Under the pieces are notes generated by a model. The model was not told the DNA's origin. It worked only from the letters and a program-made list of their open reading frames with translations, and searched no databases. From JAGVSV01 sp040766135 (GTDB taxonomy: Bacteria > Bacillota > Clostridia > Christensenellales > Aristaeellaceae), in NCBI GenBank assembly GCA_040766135.1, contig JAXGRA010000001.1:124001-188000 (forward strand): a stretch of 64,000 nucleotides of DNA, given 5' to 3'. Positions 32,878 to 41,338 of this stretch are shown in pieces (position 1 is the first letter of the stretch; each line of letters starts with the position of its first letter). The position numbers and the translations under genes were made by a program.

Positions 32878-34734
32878 TTATCCGTTGCCTGCTGCGGCGG
32901 GGTCGTACTGCACGATGAGCAGTTCGCCGGTGTCGGCCTTTAACACCACCACATAGATGCCCATGGTGTGATGGAAGGTGAACGCCCACACGGGGTCCTG
33001 CGGGCCGTCCAGGAAATTGTCGCCGCTTAACAGAAAGCTGGGGAATATGGGATCAAGCGCCTGGATGGTCGCTTCATCCAAGTGCAATTCGTTGCGCAGC
33101 GCCTCGGTGGCCAGCGCCTGCGCCGCCTCTAACGTCAGGTCGTGCGGGCCGGGCAGCGCGTCGGGGAACTGCCGGGGCGAAAACCCGTTGCGCCGGTATA
33201 GTTCCGCATAGGCAGCGTTGTCCGTAAGCGACATCGCGTAAATATCGCCTTCTGTTTGAATATATTTTGCCACAATGCTTTCGCGCTCATCTAACAGCGC
33301 CATGTACCAGGGCAAAATGGCGGCATCATATGCTTTGGCCTGCCCCCAGGTGCGCTGGGTAAAGGTGCGCGTTTCCTGTCCTGTCAATGACCATTGCGTG
33401 TCTAAGACGGCACCGGTGGCGGCATACAGCCACACGGTGTAGTCGCCCACCGGCGGCACCTCGTGCACGCCCCAGAACGGCACGTCGTTGGCCTTATATT
33501 GCACCTGCCACACCACGTGCGCATCCCGGCGCACCAGCGCGGTGCTGATGCTAAACAGCCGGTGCATGTTTTCGGCCAGGCCGTGGCGCTGTTCCAGCGC
33601 CTGCGCCGCTTTTTCAAGGGCGGCAGCCTCGGATATCACGCCGCTGCCGGGGATAATATACTGCACCCTGCCCAGCAGGTCGTGGTGCCCGGCCTGGCTG
33701 ATGCGCTCGGCCAGCCGGCTCTTGTCCAGCGCGGGCAGCATCTCAAAGGCGCCGCTTTCAATATATTGTTTAATGGCGGTGCGGTAGCCGGTCAGGTCGC
33801 CGTCAGGCAGCGTGCGCTGCGCAGGGTCGCTGATGTACCAATGGGGGTTTTCAGCCGTGCCGGAGGGCGACAGGATGTCCACGTTGAAAATTTCAGACGC
33901 GATGTCTGGGAAGGTTTCCGTGCGTTTGCGTGCCTCGTACCGCACATGATAGCGGCGGGTGCTGTCCTCGTTGCTGCGGGTGAAGCTGACGCTTTCCTGA
34001 AGCGCTGAGATGCGCGCCTCGTCCACGCTAAAGGTGCTTACCAGCGCCGCACGCGCCAGGCGAGTGGCTTCATCCTGCGGTATATCCTCTGCCCCCGGCA
34101 CAATGTGCGTGCTGGCGATATGGTCGCCATAGACGGCCTGCATGCTGTTAAGCACCGCATCCACCTGCGCGCGCTGTTCCAGCGTCCAATTGCCCGCGTT
34201 GCTCCAGTCAAATTCGCTGGTTTTTTGATAATAGGCGTTCTTGACAAGCACATAGGCATTCAGCTGCGGCGCGCCCCAGATGGCCGCATCCAGCCCGCCG
34301 GACAGCATGGCCGGGTCGGTGCCCGCGTGCGACCAGGCCGTGCGGGCCTTGCCCTTTGCGGGCAGGGTAACGGTATAGGTGCCCACCTTGTCATCGTTCA
34401 TGTACGATACATAGGCAAACTGCATGCCCTCCGGCGTGCTGCTTTCCTGCACGTGGAACATGCCCATGGCCTCCTGCGTGAAGCCGTAAGTATCCATCAG
34501 GGCCTGATCGGCCTGCTTGCGGCGGTTGTAATTTTCGGAATATTTCAGCCCCAGCGCCAGCGCCGTGCCCAACAGCAGCAGGGTGATAAGCGCCATCACC
34601 AGTGCCAGGCGCAGCCTGCGCTGCGGTCGCGGCGCGCCGGATGTATGCAGGGCACGCAGCACGGCGTCCTGCCCCGTCCAGTCCATCGCCGAAAGGCGGC
34701 GGTCCACAATGGTTTTTAGCGTGTCATTCTTCAT
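32878..34734 (-). CDS. large membrane-anchored anti-sigma-like protein (partner of ECF sigma)
   Basis: This 618-aa protein starts with a cytoplasmic segment of about 40 residues containing LSAMDW, followed by one membrane helix (about residues 42-64). A large extracytoplasmic region ends in PepSY-like strands (AATGAVLDT and KADTGELLIVQYD). The gene overlaps the ECF sigma gene by 11 nt, the usual layout for an anti-sigma factor. It is paralogous to the frameshifted gene at 39617-41337. No known anti-sigma zinc motif is visible, so the regulatory role is inferred from context. Confidence 0.65.
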   Translation of the reverse strand: MKNDTLKTIVDRRLSAMDWTGQDAVLRALHTSGAPRPQRRLRLALVMALITLLLLGTALALGLKYSENYNRRKQADQALMDTYGFTQEAMGMFHVQESSTPEGMQFAYVSYMNDDKVGTYTVTLPAKGKARTAWSHAGTDPAMLSGGLDAAIWGAPQLNAYVLVKNAYYQKTSEFDWSNAGNWTLEQRAQVDAVLNSMQAVYGDHIASTHIVPGAEDIPQDEATRLARAALVSTFSVDEARISALQESVSFTRSNEDSTRRYHVRYEARKRTETFPDIASEIFNVDILSPSGTAENPHWYISDPAQRTLPDGDLTGYRTAIKQYIESGAFEMLPALDKSRLAERISQAGHHDLLGRVQYIIPGSGVISEAAALEKAAQALEQRHGLAENMHRLFSISTALVRRDAHVVWQVQYKANDVPFWGVHEVPPVGDYTVWLYAATGAVLDTQWSLTGQETRTFTQRTWGQAKAYDAAILPWYMALLDERESIVAKYIQTEGDIYAMSLTDNAAYAELYRRNGFSPRQFPDALPGPHDLTLEAAQALATEALRNELHLDEATIQALDPIFPSFLLSGDNFLDGPQDPVWAFTFHHTMGIYVVVLKADTGELLIVQYDPAAAGNG

Positions 34735-35224
34735 GGAAGTACCATCCTTTCAGCTTGCTCTTGAGCATGTTGCGCGCGCGCAGCAGGCGGCTGGACACCG
34801 AGGGCACAGGCATCGACAGCGCTTCGCTCATCTCGCGCAGGGACAGGTTTTGATAGTATCGCAGCAGCACAACCTCGCGGTATTTTTGCGGCAGGCGCAT
34901 CACGGCTAACAGCACGGTGTCGTCCACGACGGGTTCACCCTCGGCGGCGGGGATTGCGTCCAGCACGGCCTTGGGGTCAACCAATTTGAACCACGCGGCA
35001 CGGCGGAAATCCCGGCAGGTGTTGATGGCGATGCGGCTTAGCCAGGTGCGCTCGCTGCTGTCACCGCGGAAGCTGTTCAGCGCGCGGTATGCTTTCAGGA
35101 ATGTTTCCTGTACGGCATCCTCGGCCAGCGCCTCATCGCGCAGGTGAAGGAAGCACATGCGCTTCAGGTACACGCCATGCTCCTGCATCAGACGCTTGAG
35201 CGTGGCTTCATGGTCTTGCTGCAC
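34724..35224 (-). CDS. RNA polymerase ECF sigma factor (sigma-70 family)
   Basis: The 166-aa protein has region 2 (AEDAVQETFLKAYRALNSFRG, core DAVQETFLKAY) and region 4 (LPQKYREVVLLRYYQNLSL, then helix-turn-helix MPVPSVSSRLLRAR). It directs RNA polymerase to a small regulon in response to an extracytoplasmic signal. The start is GTG with GGAGG 7 nt upstream. It overlaps its probable anti-sigma gene by 11 nt. I could not find a convincing ECF-type promoter upstream. Confidence 0.9.
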   Translation of the reverse strand: MQQDHEATLKRLMQEHGVYLKRMCFLHLRDEALAEDAVQETFLKAYRALNSFRGDSSERTWLSRIAINTCRDFRRAAWFKLVDPKAVLDAIPAAEGEPVVDDTVLLAVMRLPQKYREVVLLRYYQNLSLREMSEALSMPVPSVSSRLLRARNMLKSKLKGWYFHEE

Positions 35225-35278
35225 GGTGCTTCCTCCCTCCCTTCACCCCTTTGACGCAGGATGTTGCCATAATTATTC

Positions 35279-35316
35279 AAAAAACACAAAAAAGAAAGGC
35301 CCCTGTGCGGAGCCTT
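35279..35316 (-). terminator. terminator of the ArsR-fusion regulator gene
   Basis: Minus-strand stem of 9 bp (35308-35316 with 35294-35302, one G-T pair) with a 5-nt loop, followed by CTTTTTTGTGTTTTTT. It separates the regulator gene from the ECF sigma gene. Confidence 0.75.
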
Positions 35317-35329
35317 TACAAGGACGGAC

Positions 35330-36241
35330 TTATCTTTGTTTGCCGCGGCGATATTTGAGCAGCGTGTGGATGTTTTGTGTGAAGTGCCCGATAGCGCTGC
35401 CAAAGATCATCAGTCCGCCTGTGCGCCGCCCTGCAGGCTGCGCCGAGATGGTCAGCCGTATGTCGCCCGGATCGGTCACCAAGTTGTTAATCTTGGCGGC
35501 GGATACGCGCTTGTCGTTGACAAACGTGCCCTCGGTGCCAATGCTGATCAGGTGCACGATGCCATGCTGCGGCCAGTTGCGCTGCCACCAGCTGTACGAG
35601 CTGCGGTCGCCCATGCGGCCGGAGGTGACCACCCAGGTGGCTACGTTGGTGTCGTTGATGGCCAAGCTGACATTGGTAGCACCCTGCCGCCCTTCCACGG
35701 AGCTAAAGGCCGCCATTTCCAGCGAGATGTTGAGCTCCAGCGCTTTGTCGCCCTTGACCAGCGGCGTGGGCAATGTGTACGTCAGGTCGCCTTCGGCCAG
35801 CCAGACCAACTCGGCGTGCTCGCGCTCCGGGGCTTGGAAGGTGTTGGCCTCCTGTGTGCCAGGGATGGGGCCTTTGGAGAGCGCCAGGCCGCAGGGTTCG
35901 CTGACACGGCTGTCCACAAAACTGCCCACCGGCACATCCTGCTGATGCATTTTCAGGTAGCCAGCAGGGGCTGCCTCCACCAGCATGTGCTGGTTGTAGG
36001 CATGGCAGATTTTTTGCAGGCCGTGCTTGCCGCCGGTGGTTTCGATGTAGATCAGGCCTGCGTCGGTCAGTTCCTTGACGTGAGAGGTCAGCGCGCCGCC
36101 GGTGATGCCGAGGTGTTCGGCGATGGCGGTCATGCGCATGGGACCTTTTTCAAGCAGCAGCTCCATAACGGCCACCCGGGTGGCAGACCCGAGGGCCTTG
36201 AAAACTGGCAGCCCCTCACGCAAGGATCGGATGTAGAGCAT
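35330..36241 (-). CDS. ArsR-type helix-turn-helix regulator fused to an unrecognised C-terminal domain
   Basis: Residues about 8-80 form a winged helix-turn-helix (FKALGSATRVAVMELLL, then MTAIAEHLGITGGALTSHV). The C-terminal 220 residues are beta-rich and contain aromatic and polar clusters (SSYSWWQRNWPQHG) that could hold a ligand such as a sugar. There are no ArsR metal-site cysteines. The gene is divergent from the NamZ-GNAT-PIG-L operon and has inverted repeats between its promoter and start, so it probably regulates itself and perhaps that operon. The start ATG has AAGGAGG 7 nt upstream. Confidence 0.75.
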   Translation of the reverse strand: MLYIRSLREGLPVFKALGSATRVAVMELLLEKGPMRMTAIAEHLGITGGALTSHVKELTDAGLIYIETTGGKHGLQKICHAYNQHMLVEAAPAGYLKMHQQDVPVGSFVDSRVSEPCGLALSKGPIPGTQEANTFQAPEREHAELVWLAEGDLTYTLPTPLVKGDKALELNISLEMAAFSSVEGRQGATNVSLAINDTNVATWVVTSGRMGDRSSYSWWQRNWPQHGIVHLISIGTEGTFVNDKRVSAAKINNLVTDPGDIRLTISAQPAGRRTGGLMIFGSAIGHFTQNIHTLLKYRRGKQR

Positions 36242-36259
36242 AGAATCCCCTCCTTCATA

Positions 36260-36284
36260 AAAGTTTAAAATAACTTTACGTTAT
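36260..36284. promoter_or_regulatory. overlapping inverted repeats, candidate operator of the ArsR-fusion gene
   Basis: AAAGTT-n6-AACTTT (36260-36277) overlaps ATAAC-n5-GTTAT (36270-36284). Both lie in the transcribed leader between the regulator promoter and its start codon, a typical site for autorepression. Confidence 0.45.
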
Positions 36285-36301
36285 AAAAACCAAGTACTCC
36301 G

Positions 36302-36330
36302 ATTATACTAAAGAAAAATTAGTTTTACAA
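36302..36330 (-). promoter_or_regulatory. promoter of the ArsR-fusion regulator gene
   Basis: Minus-strand -35 TTGTAA (36325-36330), 17-nt spacer, -10 TATAAT (36302-36307). An inverted repeat TTACAA-n7-TTGTAA (36325-36343) covers the -35 element. Confidence 0.7.
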
Positions 36331-36476
36331 TACCTTTTTGTAAGAGTTTTACGGTTTTGGTGAAATTATTTTATGGGAAATCTGTCGGGTTTGATTGGAG
36401 AAAGAGGCCTATATATCCTACAAAAGCAGGGTTATATTATAAAAAGATAATGTGAATAGCAAGGAGAATCCAAGCA

Positions 36477-36505
36477 TTGCTGGCAATGCCGCGTGGATGT
36501 ATAAT
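36477..36505 (+). promoter_or_regulatory. upstream promoter of the namZ operon
   Basis: -35 TTGCTG (36477-36482), 17-nt spacer, -10 TATAAT (36500-36505). It would give a leader of about 160 nt containing the inverted repeat at 36535-36556. Confidence 0.5.
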
Positions 36506-36534
36506 TTGCTTCGCCGGCGTAGCGATGAAAACCA

Positions 36535-36556
36535 TGGTTTATGTTTATGTAAACCA
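36535..36556. promoter_or_regulatory. inverted repeat TGGTTTA-n8-TAAACCA, candidate operator
   Basis: A perfect 7-bp arm pair spans 22 bp between the two plus-strand promoters. A further GGTTTAT half-site follows about 10 bp later. It is a plausible binding site for the divergent regulator or another sugar-responsive regulator. Confidence 0.4.
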
Positions 36557-36600
36557 AAAAGAAGGTTTATAAAAAGTTATATTAATGAAAACCTACACTC

Positions 36601-36629
36601 TTTTCAATACTGGAAATATAGGCTAAAAT
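36601..36629 (+). promoter_or_regulatory. proximal promoter of the namZ operon
   Basis: -35 TTTTCA (36601-36606), 17-nt spacer, -10 TAAAAT (36624-36629), giving a start near 36636, about 35 nt before the GTG of namZ. Confidence 0.5.
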
Positions 36630-36670
36630 AACTGAACACAATCAATATCATTGTGCAGGGAGGCAACCAA

Positions 36671-37813
36671 GTGAAAAACCGCATTTTCAGCGGCATTGAC
36701 CGCATTCAAACAGTTGACCATTTGTTGGACAAGGGGCGTATAGGGCTGATGACCGCGCCGTGCGGCGTGAACCGAAACCTGAAAAGCACCGTGGACATAA
36801 TCAGGCAGCGCCACCGCCTGAGTGCGCTGTACGCCTGTGAGCATGGCATCCGGGGCGATGCGCAGGCCGGGGTAAAGGTGGATACCCGTATCGATGACGA
36901 AACCGGAGTTCCGGTGTTCAGTGTCTATGGCCAAACGCAGCGCATGACGCAGGAGATGTTAGACGCGTTTGATGTATTTGTGTTTGATATGCAGTGCGTG
37001 GGCGTTCGGTTCTGGACGTTTTTGTATTCGCTGGCCTATGCGATGGAGGCGTGTGCTGCGGCAGGCAAGCCCGTGGTGGTGCTGGACAGGATCAACCCCA
37101 CCGGCGCGCACCGGGTGTCCGGCACGGTGCTGGACCCGGCGTTTGCTTCCTTTGTGGGCGATTATGAGCTGGCCACCCAGCACGGTCTGACCATCGGGGA
37201 GTTTGCCCTGTATGTAAAGGATTACCTGAAGCTGGACCTTGACCTGACCGTTGTGCCGATGGAAGGCTACACACGCTCCCTTTATCTGGATGATACCGAC
37301 CTGCCCTGGGTGGCGCCCTCGCCCAACTGCGCCACGCTGCATGCCGCGCTGTGTTATATTGGTACGGTAGTATTCGAGGGCACCAACATCTCTGAGGGGC
37401 GGGGCACCACGCTGCCGTTTGAGTACATTGGCGCGCCTTTCCTGGACGGCAAGGCGCTGGAGGAAACCATGGCCGTGCACAAGCTGCCCGGCCTGCACTT
37501 CCGGCGCGCCAGCTTTGTGCCCACGTTTTCCAAGCACCAGGGGCAGGTGTGCCATGGCGTGCAGATGCACATCACCAACCGCGAGGAAGCCCAGCCGGTG
37601 CTGGGTGCGCTGACGCTGCTGGATGCCATCCGGGCGCAGGCCGGGGAGCAATTTGAATTTCTCTGCCATGGCCAGGGGGATTATTTCATCGACAAACTGC
37701 TGGGCACCGATGCATACCGCTTAGGCCTGTCCGGCCCCGAACTGCTGGCACAGCACCAGCCCCGGCTGGATGCGTACAGGCAGCGTGCACAGGCGTTTCA
37801 TCTATATAAATAG
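36671..37813 (+). CDS. namZ: exo-beta-N-acetylmuramidase NamZ family protein (DUF1343)
   Basis: NamZ enzymes release N-acetylmuramic acid from the non-reducing ends of peptidoglycan chains. The 380-aa protein has the family signatures CEHGIRGDAQAG and VFEGTNISEGRGTTLPFEY and the block VAPSPNCATL. Unlike many family members it has no signal peptide, suggesting a cytoplasmic location. I chose GTG 36671 because GGGAGG lies 7 nt upstream. It is first in an operon with a tandem GNAT protein and a PIG-L protein. The name is by family; activity on muropeptides is not proven here. Confidence 0.85.
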   Translation: MKNRIFSGIDRIQTVDHLLDKGRIGLMTAPCGVNRNLKSTVDIIRQRHRLSALYACEHGIRGDAQAGVKVDTRIDDETGVPVFSVYGQTQRMTQEMLDAFDVFVFDMQCVGVRFWTFLYSLAYAMEACAAAGKPVVVLDRINPTGAHRVSGTVLDPAFASFVGDYELATQHGLTIGEFALYVKDYLKLDLDLTVVPMEGYTRSLYLDDTDLPWVAPSPNCATLHAALCYIGTVVFEGTNISEGRGTTLPFEYIGAPFLDGKALEETMAVHKLPGLHFRRASFVPTFSKHQGQVCHGVQMHITNREEAQPVLGALTLLDAIRAQAGEQFEFLCHGQGDYFIDKLLGTDAYRLGLSGPELLAQHQPRLDAYRQRAQAFHLYK

Positions 37814-37833
37814 GAAGCAGAGGAGATATGCGT

Positions 37834-38829
37834 ATGCAGATACGTACAATGGATCCCGCGCGGGATATACCCGCCGTCCTTGCGCTGTGGAATGGCTGCG
37901 TGGCGGCAGGGGAGGTGGTCTATGCGCCGATGAGCGAGGCAGCTTTCCAGGCAAAATTCCTGGACAGCCCGCACTATGCGCCGGAGTTATCATTGGTAGC
38001 CATCCAGAACAATGCTGTTGTGGGCTTTATCAACGGCGTGTGCAAGCAGGTGTTTTTGCCCGGCGAAAACGCAGGCAACACGCCCGGATATATCACCTGC
38101 TTCTTTGTTGCGCCGTCTGCCCGCCGTCAGGGCGTGGGCACCGCGCTGGTGGAGGCCCTGTGTGAACGGTTCCGCGCCGCGGGCAAAACCAAAGCGATGT
38201 GCTCTGGCAACAACCCCATCAACTTAGACTGGATCATCCCCGGCACTCCGGGGCACGACCACAACAACGCGCCGGGCATGGACATGGGCAGCCAGGGCTA
38301 TCCCTTTTTAGAAAAATGCGGCTTTGCCGATACCTACCGCGAGGTGGCGATGTATTTGAACCTTGCGGAGTATTGCGCCCCCGATGACCTGGCCGCGCGG
38401 CAGGAAAAACTGCGGGACGAGGGCATCTACACCGGGCGCTATGATGTGTCGTTTGGCTATGAGTTTGACGGCATGTGCGACCGCGTGGGCAGCGAATACT
38501 GGCGCAAGGTGCTGCAGGATGAAACCGGCAAGCCGCACCCCCGCCCCATACTGGTGGCAACGCATGGGCGGAGCATCGTGGGCTTCACCGGCCCGGTGGA
38601 CAAGCAGCCCAGCGGCCGGGGCTGGTTTACCGGCATCTGCACCGACCCGTTGTTTGAGCGGCGCGGCATCGCCACCGTGCTGTTCAACCTGCTGATGCAG
38701 GAGTTTATCGCCGTGGGCGCGCAGTTCAGCACCCTGTTCACCGGCGACAGCAACCATGCGCAGCGCATCTACGCCAAAACGGGCTTCCGCGTGGCGCGCC
38801 GGTTTGTGATTATGCAACGCGAGCTGTAA
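37834..38829 (+). CDS. tandem GNAT-domain N-acetyltransferase
   Basis: The 331-aa protein has two GNAT domains. The first (about residues 1-155) has the acetyl-CoA motif CFFVAPSARRQGVGTALVEAL. The second (about 175-331) has ICTDPLFERRGIATVLFN. ATG 37834 is preferred over ATG 37828 because AGGAG lies 8 nt from the former and only 2 nt from the latter. It lies 20 nt after namZ and 19 nt before the PIG-L gene. It may acetylate an amino sugar or peptide, but the acceptor is unknown. Confidence 0.8.
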   Translation: MQIRTMDPARDIPAVLALWNGCVAAGEVVYAPMSEAAFQAKFLDSPHYAPELSLVAIQNNAVVGFINGVCKQVFLPGENAGNTPGYITCFFVAPSARRQGVGTALVEALCERFRAAGKTKAMCSGNNPINLDWIIPGTPGHDHNNAPGMDMGSQGYPFLEKCGFADTYREVAMYLNLAEYCAPDDLAARQEKLRDEGIYTGRYDVSFGYEFDGMCDRVGSEYWRKVLQDETGKPHPRPILVATHGRSIVGFTGPVDKQPSGRGWFTGICTDPLFERRGIATVLFNLLMQEFIAVGAQFSTLFTGDSNHAQRIYAKTGFRVARRFVIMQREL

Positions 38830-38848
38830 TGAAAAAAAGGAGAAGAAT

Positions 38849-39550
38849 ATGGAAAACAAACCACAAAACGTTATCTTGGCTGTGGGTGCCCACACTGGCG
38901 ATGCCCAGCTGACCAGCGGCATGCTGCTGGCCCGGCACGCTCAGCAGGGCGACAAGGTCATCACGCTGGACTTAACGGCGGGTGAGCGCGGCGCGCCCAA
39001 AGGGGTGTCCATTGCGGACTTCCGCAAGCGCAATGTGGAGGGTGCGGCCAAGTTTGCCGACCTGCTGGGCGGTACCAGCATCGTATTCGACATACCCGAT
39101 GGCGAACTGTACGCGAACCAGGCGCTGGAATTGCAGGTGGCGCAGGTGATGCGCGAGCACCGGGTGACCCAGGTGCTCTACCACTGGCAGCACAGCCTGC
39201 ACAAGGATCATATAGCCGCGCACACCATCACAAAGAACGCTATCTTTTTTGCCGCCCTGCCCACGTATGAGCATCCCCTGCCCCCGGCGCGCATCACCCG
39301 CACCATGATGGCGGAAAACTGGGAGGACAGCGAAGGCTTTGTGCCGTACTTCTATGTGGATGTCAGCGATGCCTTCGCGCTGTGGAAAAAGGCCATCGTC
39401 AACCTGTGGCTGGCCGAAAACTCCACCAGTTTTCAATACCTGCGCTACTATGAGGCGCTGAGCATCTGCCGCGGCGCCATGATCGGCAAGCAGCACGCCT
39501 CCGCCTTTGCCACGTTTGACTATGCCAAACGGCAGGTGTTGGAAACATAA
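38849..39550 (+). CDS. PIG-L family deacetylase with a variant zinc motif
   Basis: PIG-L (LmbE) enzymes remove N-acetyl groups from sugar conjugates using zinc. The 233-aa protein reads GAHTGDAQLTSG where the family consensus is AHPDDE, keeping the His and one Asp but losing the usual Pro-Asp and Glu. The later zinc histidine motif HSLHKDH is intact. Activity is therefore plausible but uncertain. AAGGAG precedes the ATG. It is the last gene of the namZ operon and ends before a hairpin terminator. Confidence 0.8.
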   Translation: MENKPQNVILAVGAHTGDAQLTSGMLLARHAQQGDKVITLDLTAGERGAPKGVSIADFRKRNVEGAAKFADLLGGTSIVFDIPDGELYANQALELQVAQVMREHRVTQVLYHWQHSLHKDHIAAHTITKNAIFFAALPTYEHPLPPARITRTMMAENWEDSEGFVPYFYVDVSDAFALWKKAIVNLWLAENSTSFQYLRYYEALSICRGAMIGKQHASAFATFDYAKRQVLET

Positions 39551-39565
39551 GCACGGATGCCAAAC

Positions 39566-39600
39566 ATTGAGGAACCGCTGATGAACAGCGATTCCTCAAT
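39566..39600. terminator. hairpin between the namZ operon and the convergent anti-sigma pseudogene
   Basis: ATTGAGGAA (39566-39574) pairs with TTCCTCAAT (39592-39600), and the interior CGCTG/CAGCG extends the stem. The two flanking operons converge on it. The T-tracts are weak on both sides. Confidence 0.65.
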
Positions 39601-39616
39601 ATATCTTGTGGGGGTA

Positions 39617-41337
39617 TTAGACGATTTCCCTTATGTCGGTGTTCACCGTCCGTTCGACAACCCGCAGCACCTCGCCGGTACGCGCATCCATCACTACGAA
39701 ATACCCATGGGGCGCGGTCGGATTGTAGGGGTGCTCGACATCGTTGTCACCAAACAGTACATTGACCAGCACTTTCCATAGCGGGCGGGCAGGGTCGGTC
39801 ACATCATAATAGAACACATGGTGCTTATTATCATCCACATACCTTTGCTGCGCTCCTCTTTCCAGCGCCACACCCCGGGCAATATCGAAGGCTTTATCCT
39901 GCGATATGGCGCTTGCATCGGGCGTGCCGTATGCGTACTGCGTCAGCGATATCAGGTTAGGCCAGTGGCTGCTTTGGGCATAGCGGTGTGCCAGCAAGTC
40001 CTCTAGATACTGGACGAATTCGGGATGTTCGGACAAATATCTATGCACGATGGGTCTGGCCACCCGTGACCAGGTTGCTCTTTCCTCCAATGACCAATTC
40101 CAGATGTATTGATCCTGTTGGTTGATCAGGCTGTCACTGATGCCAACATTCCGCAGCAAGCCCTGAATCTCTGCTACCCATGCCCTTTCTTTTTCCAGCA
40201 TGGCGTTTGATTCGTGCCAGTCAAATGCCTTGATCACGCGACCGGTTTGTGCATCAATGTCCACCGTGTACCGGGCATCCCCTTCCTGTCCCCATATGAA
40301 AATGCACACGGCACGAAAACGCCCCTCTGCTAAGATATACTCGCTGCCCTCGGCATAGGTGGCGCGCAGGGGCAGGCTGTTGAGCGTATCCGCTTCCACG
40401 TTCAGGCGTACCTTCAATGCTTTTTCTGCAATCGGCTTTGCTTCTTCTAAGCTCAGTTTGGCGCGGGCTTCGGGCGAATTGGGGTTCTTGATGCCCAGGA
40501 ACGTGCCATACCGATCCAGCCAGAACTGAAAGCAGGGGAACCATCGCGTTCATAGCCAACGGATTGTGGGTCAAACAAACTTGAATCCGCCCCCTGCTTG
40601 GACGCCAGATAGACGGATTTGTCGATGGAAGCGGTGATGGTGTAAATCTGCTCCTCTTCGTTCCACTCGCTGGACACTTGTATATCTCGCAGCAGCGATC
40701 TGGGAAACTCGCCAATTTCTGTCAGATTGTTGATTGTCGCGTGGTAGATGCGGCTTTCAGTCAGCGGTTGTTTTTCCTGGCTGTTCCATTGTGCCCAGTA
40801 TGCTTCGCTCCATTGCCCGAAACTGGCCTGCTCTTCCGGGCTTCTTTCTTTTTCCGGGAATTCCAACTGTTCCACGGTATAACTGTCAAAGTATTCCTCG
40901 CCATAACGCGCTGTGATGACGGCATCGGCTGCAGCACCGCGCTGCGCCAGGGGGAGTTTTACATCCATGGCTGTTTGCACGTGGGCATCCTGTGTATCAA
41001 CGATGCCTGCATCCACCATGGCTTGGAGCAGTTTGACTTTGTCCTCGTCCGACCAGCGCGCCAGTTCGCCAGTGGTTTCCATCATGCGGACGGTTTCAAA
41101 ATAGTGCTTCAAACTGTCCCAATTGGTCACGGCAACAGCAACTGTTGCTGCCAGTATGATCAATATTATCGCAAGGATCAGGCTGCCGGATGTTTTCTTC
41201 TTCATTGTTTTTTCATCCTCTTGGTTTTTTTCTGCGCGCCGGAGCACGCGCTCGGTCAACATATCGTCGGTATCCATCCCGGAGAGCGAGCGGTTCATGG
41301 ACTGTTGGATTTTTTCCATTGTTTTCTTGTCGGTCAT
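39617..41337 (-). pseudogene. anti-sigma-like membrane protein gene with a single frameshift
   Basis: The gene starts at 41337, 1 nt after the ECF sigma stop. The first frame codes for a cytoplasmic segment with LSGMD and a membrane helix (about residues 50-72), then runs into a stop at 40453. At 40536-40543 the homologous reading moves to the -1 frame, continuing FPCFQFWLDRYGTFLGIKN and on to the stop at 39617. Restoring one base (most simply a third G in GATGG) gives one protein of about 573 aa. It resembles the 618-aa protein at 32878-34734, including PepSY-like ends (DIDAQTGRVI, VMDARTGEVL). It is either a recent mutation or an assembly error. Confidence 0.8.
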
Positions 41338-41338
41338 C

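Larger units (their letters stand above)
36242..36670. other. AT-rich divergent intergenic region
   Basis: The 429-bp stretch is far more AT-rich than its surroundings. It holds a minus-strand promoter for the regulator, two plus-strand promoters for the NamZ operon, and at least four inverted repeats listed separately. I see no convincing gene within it; any short reading frame lacks a ribosome site with a recognisable product. Confidence 0.7.

Noticed and set aside
35225..35278. ECF-type autoregulated promoter upstream of the first sigma gene
   Set aside because: GGCAACA and CGTC-like elements are present but only about 5 nt apart, too close for an ECF promoter.
40254..40715. 153-codon frame inside the second anti-sigma gene
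   Set aside because: It is the third, non-homologous frame; the paralogue at 32878-34734 matches the other two frames instead.
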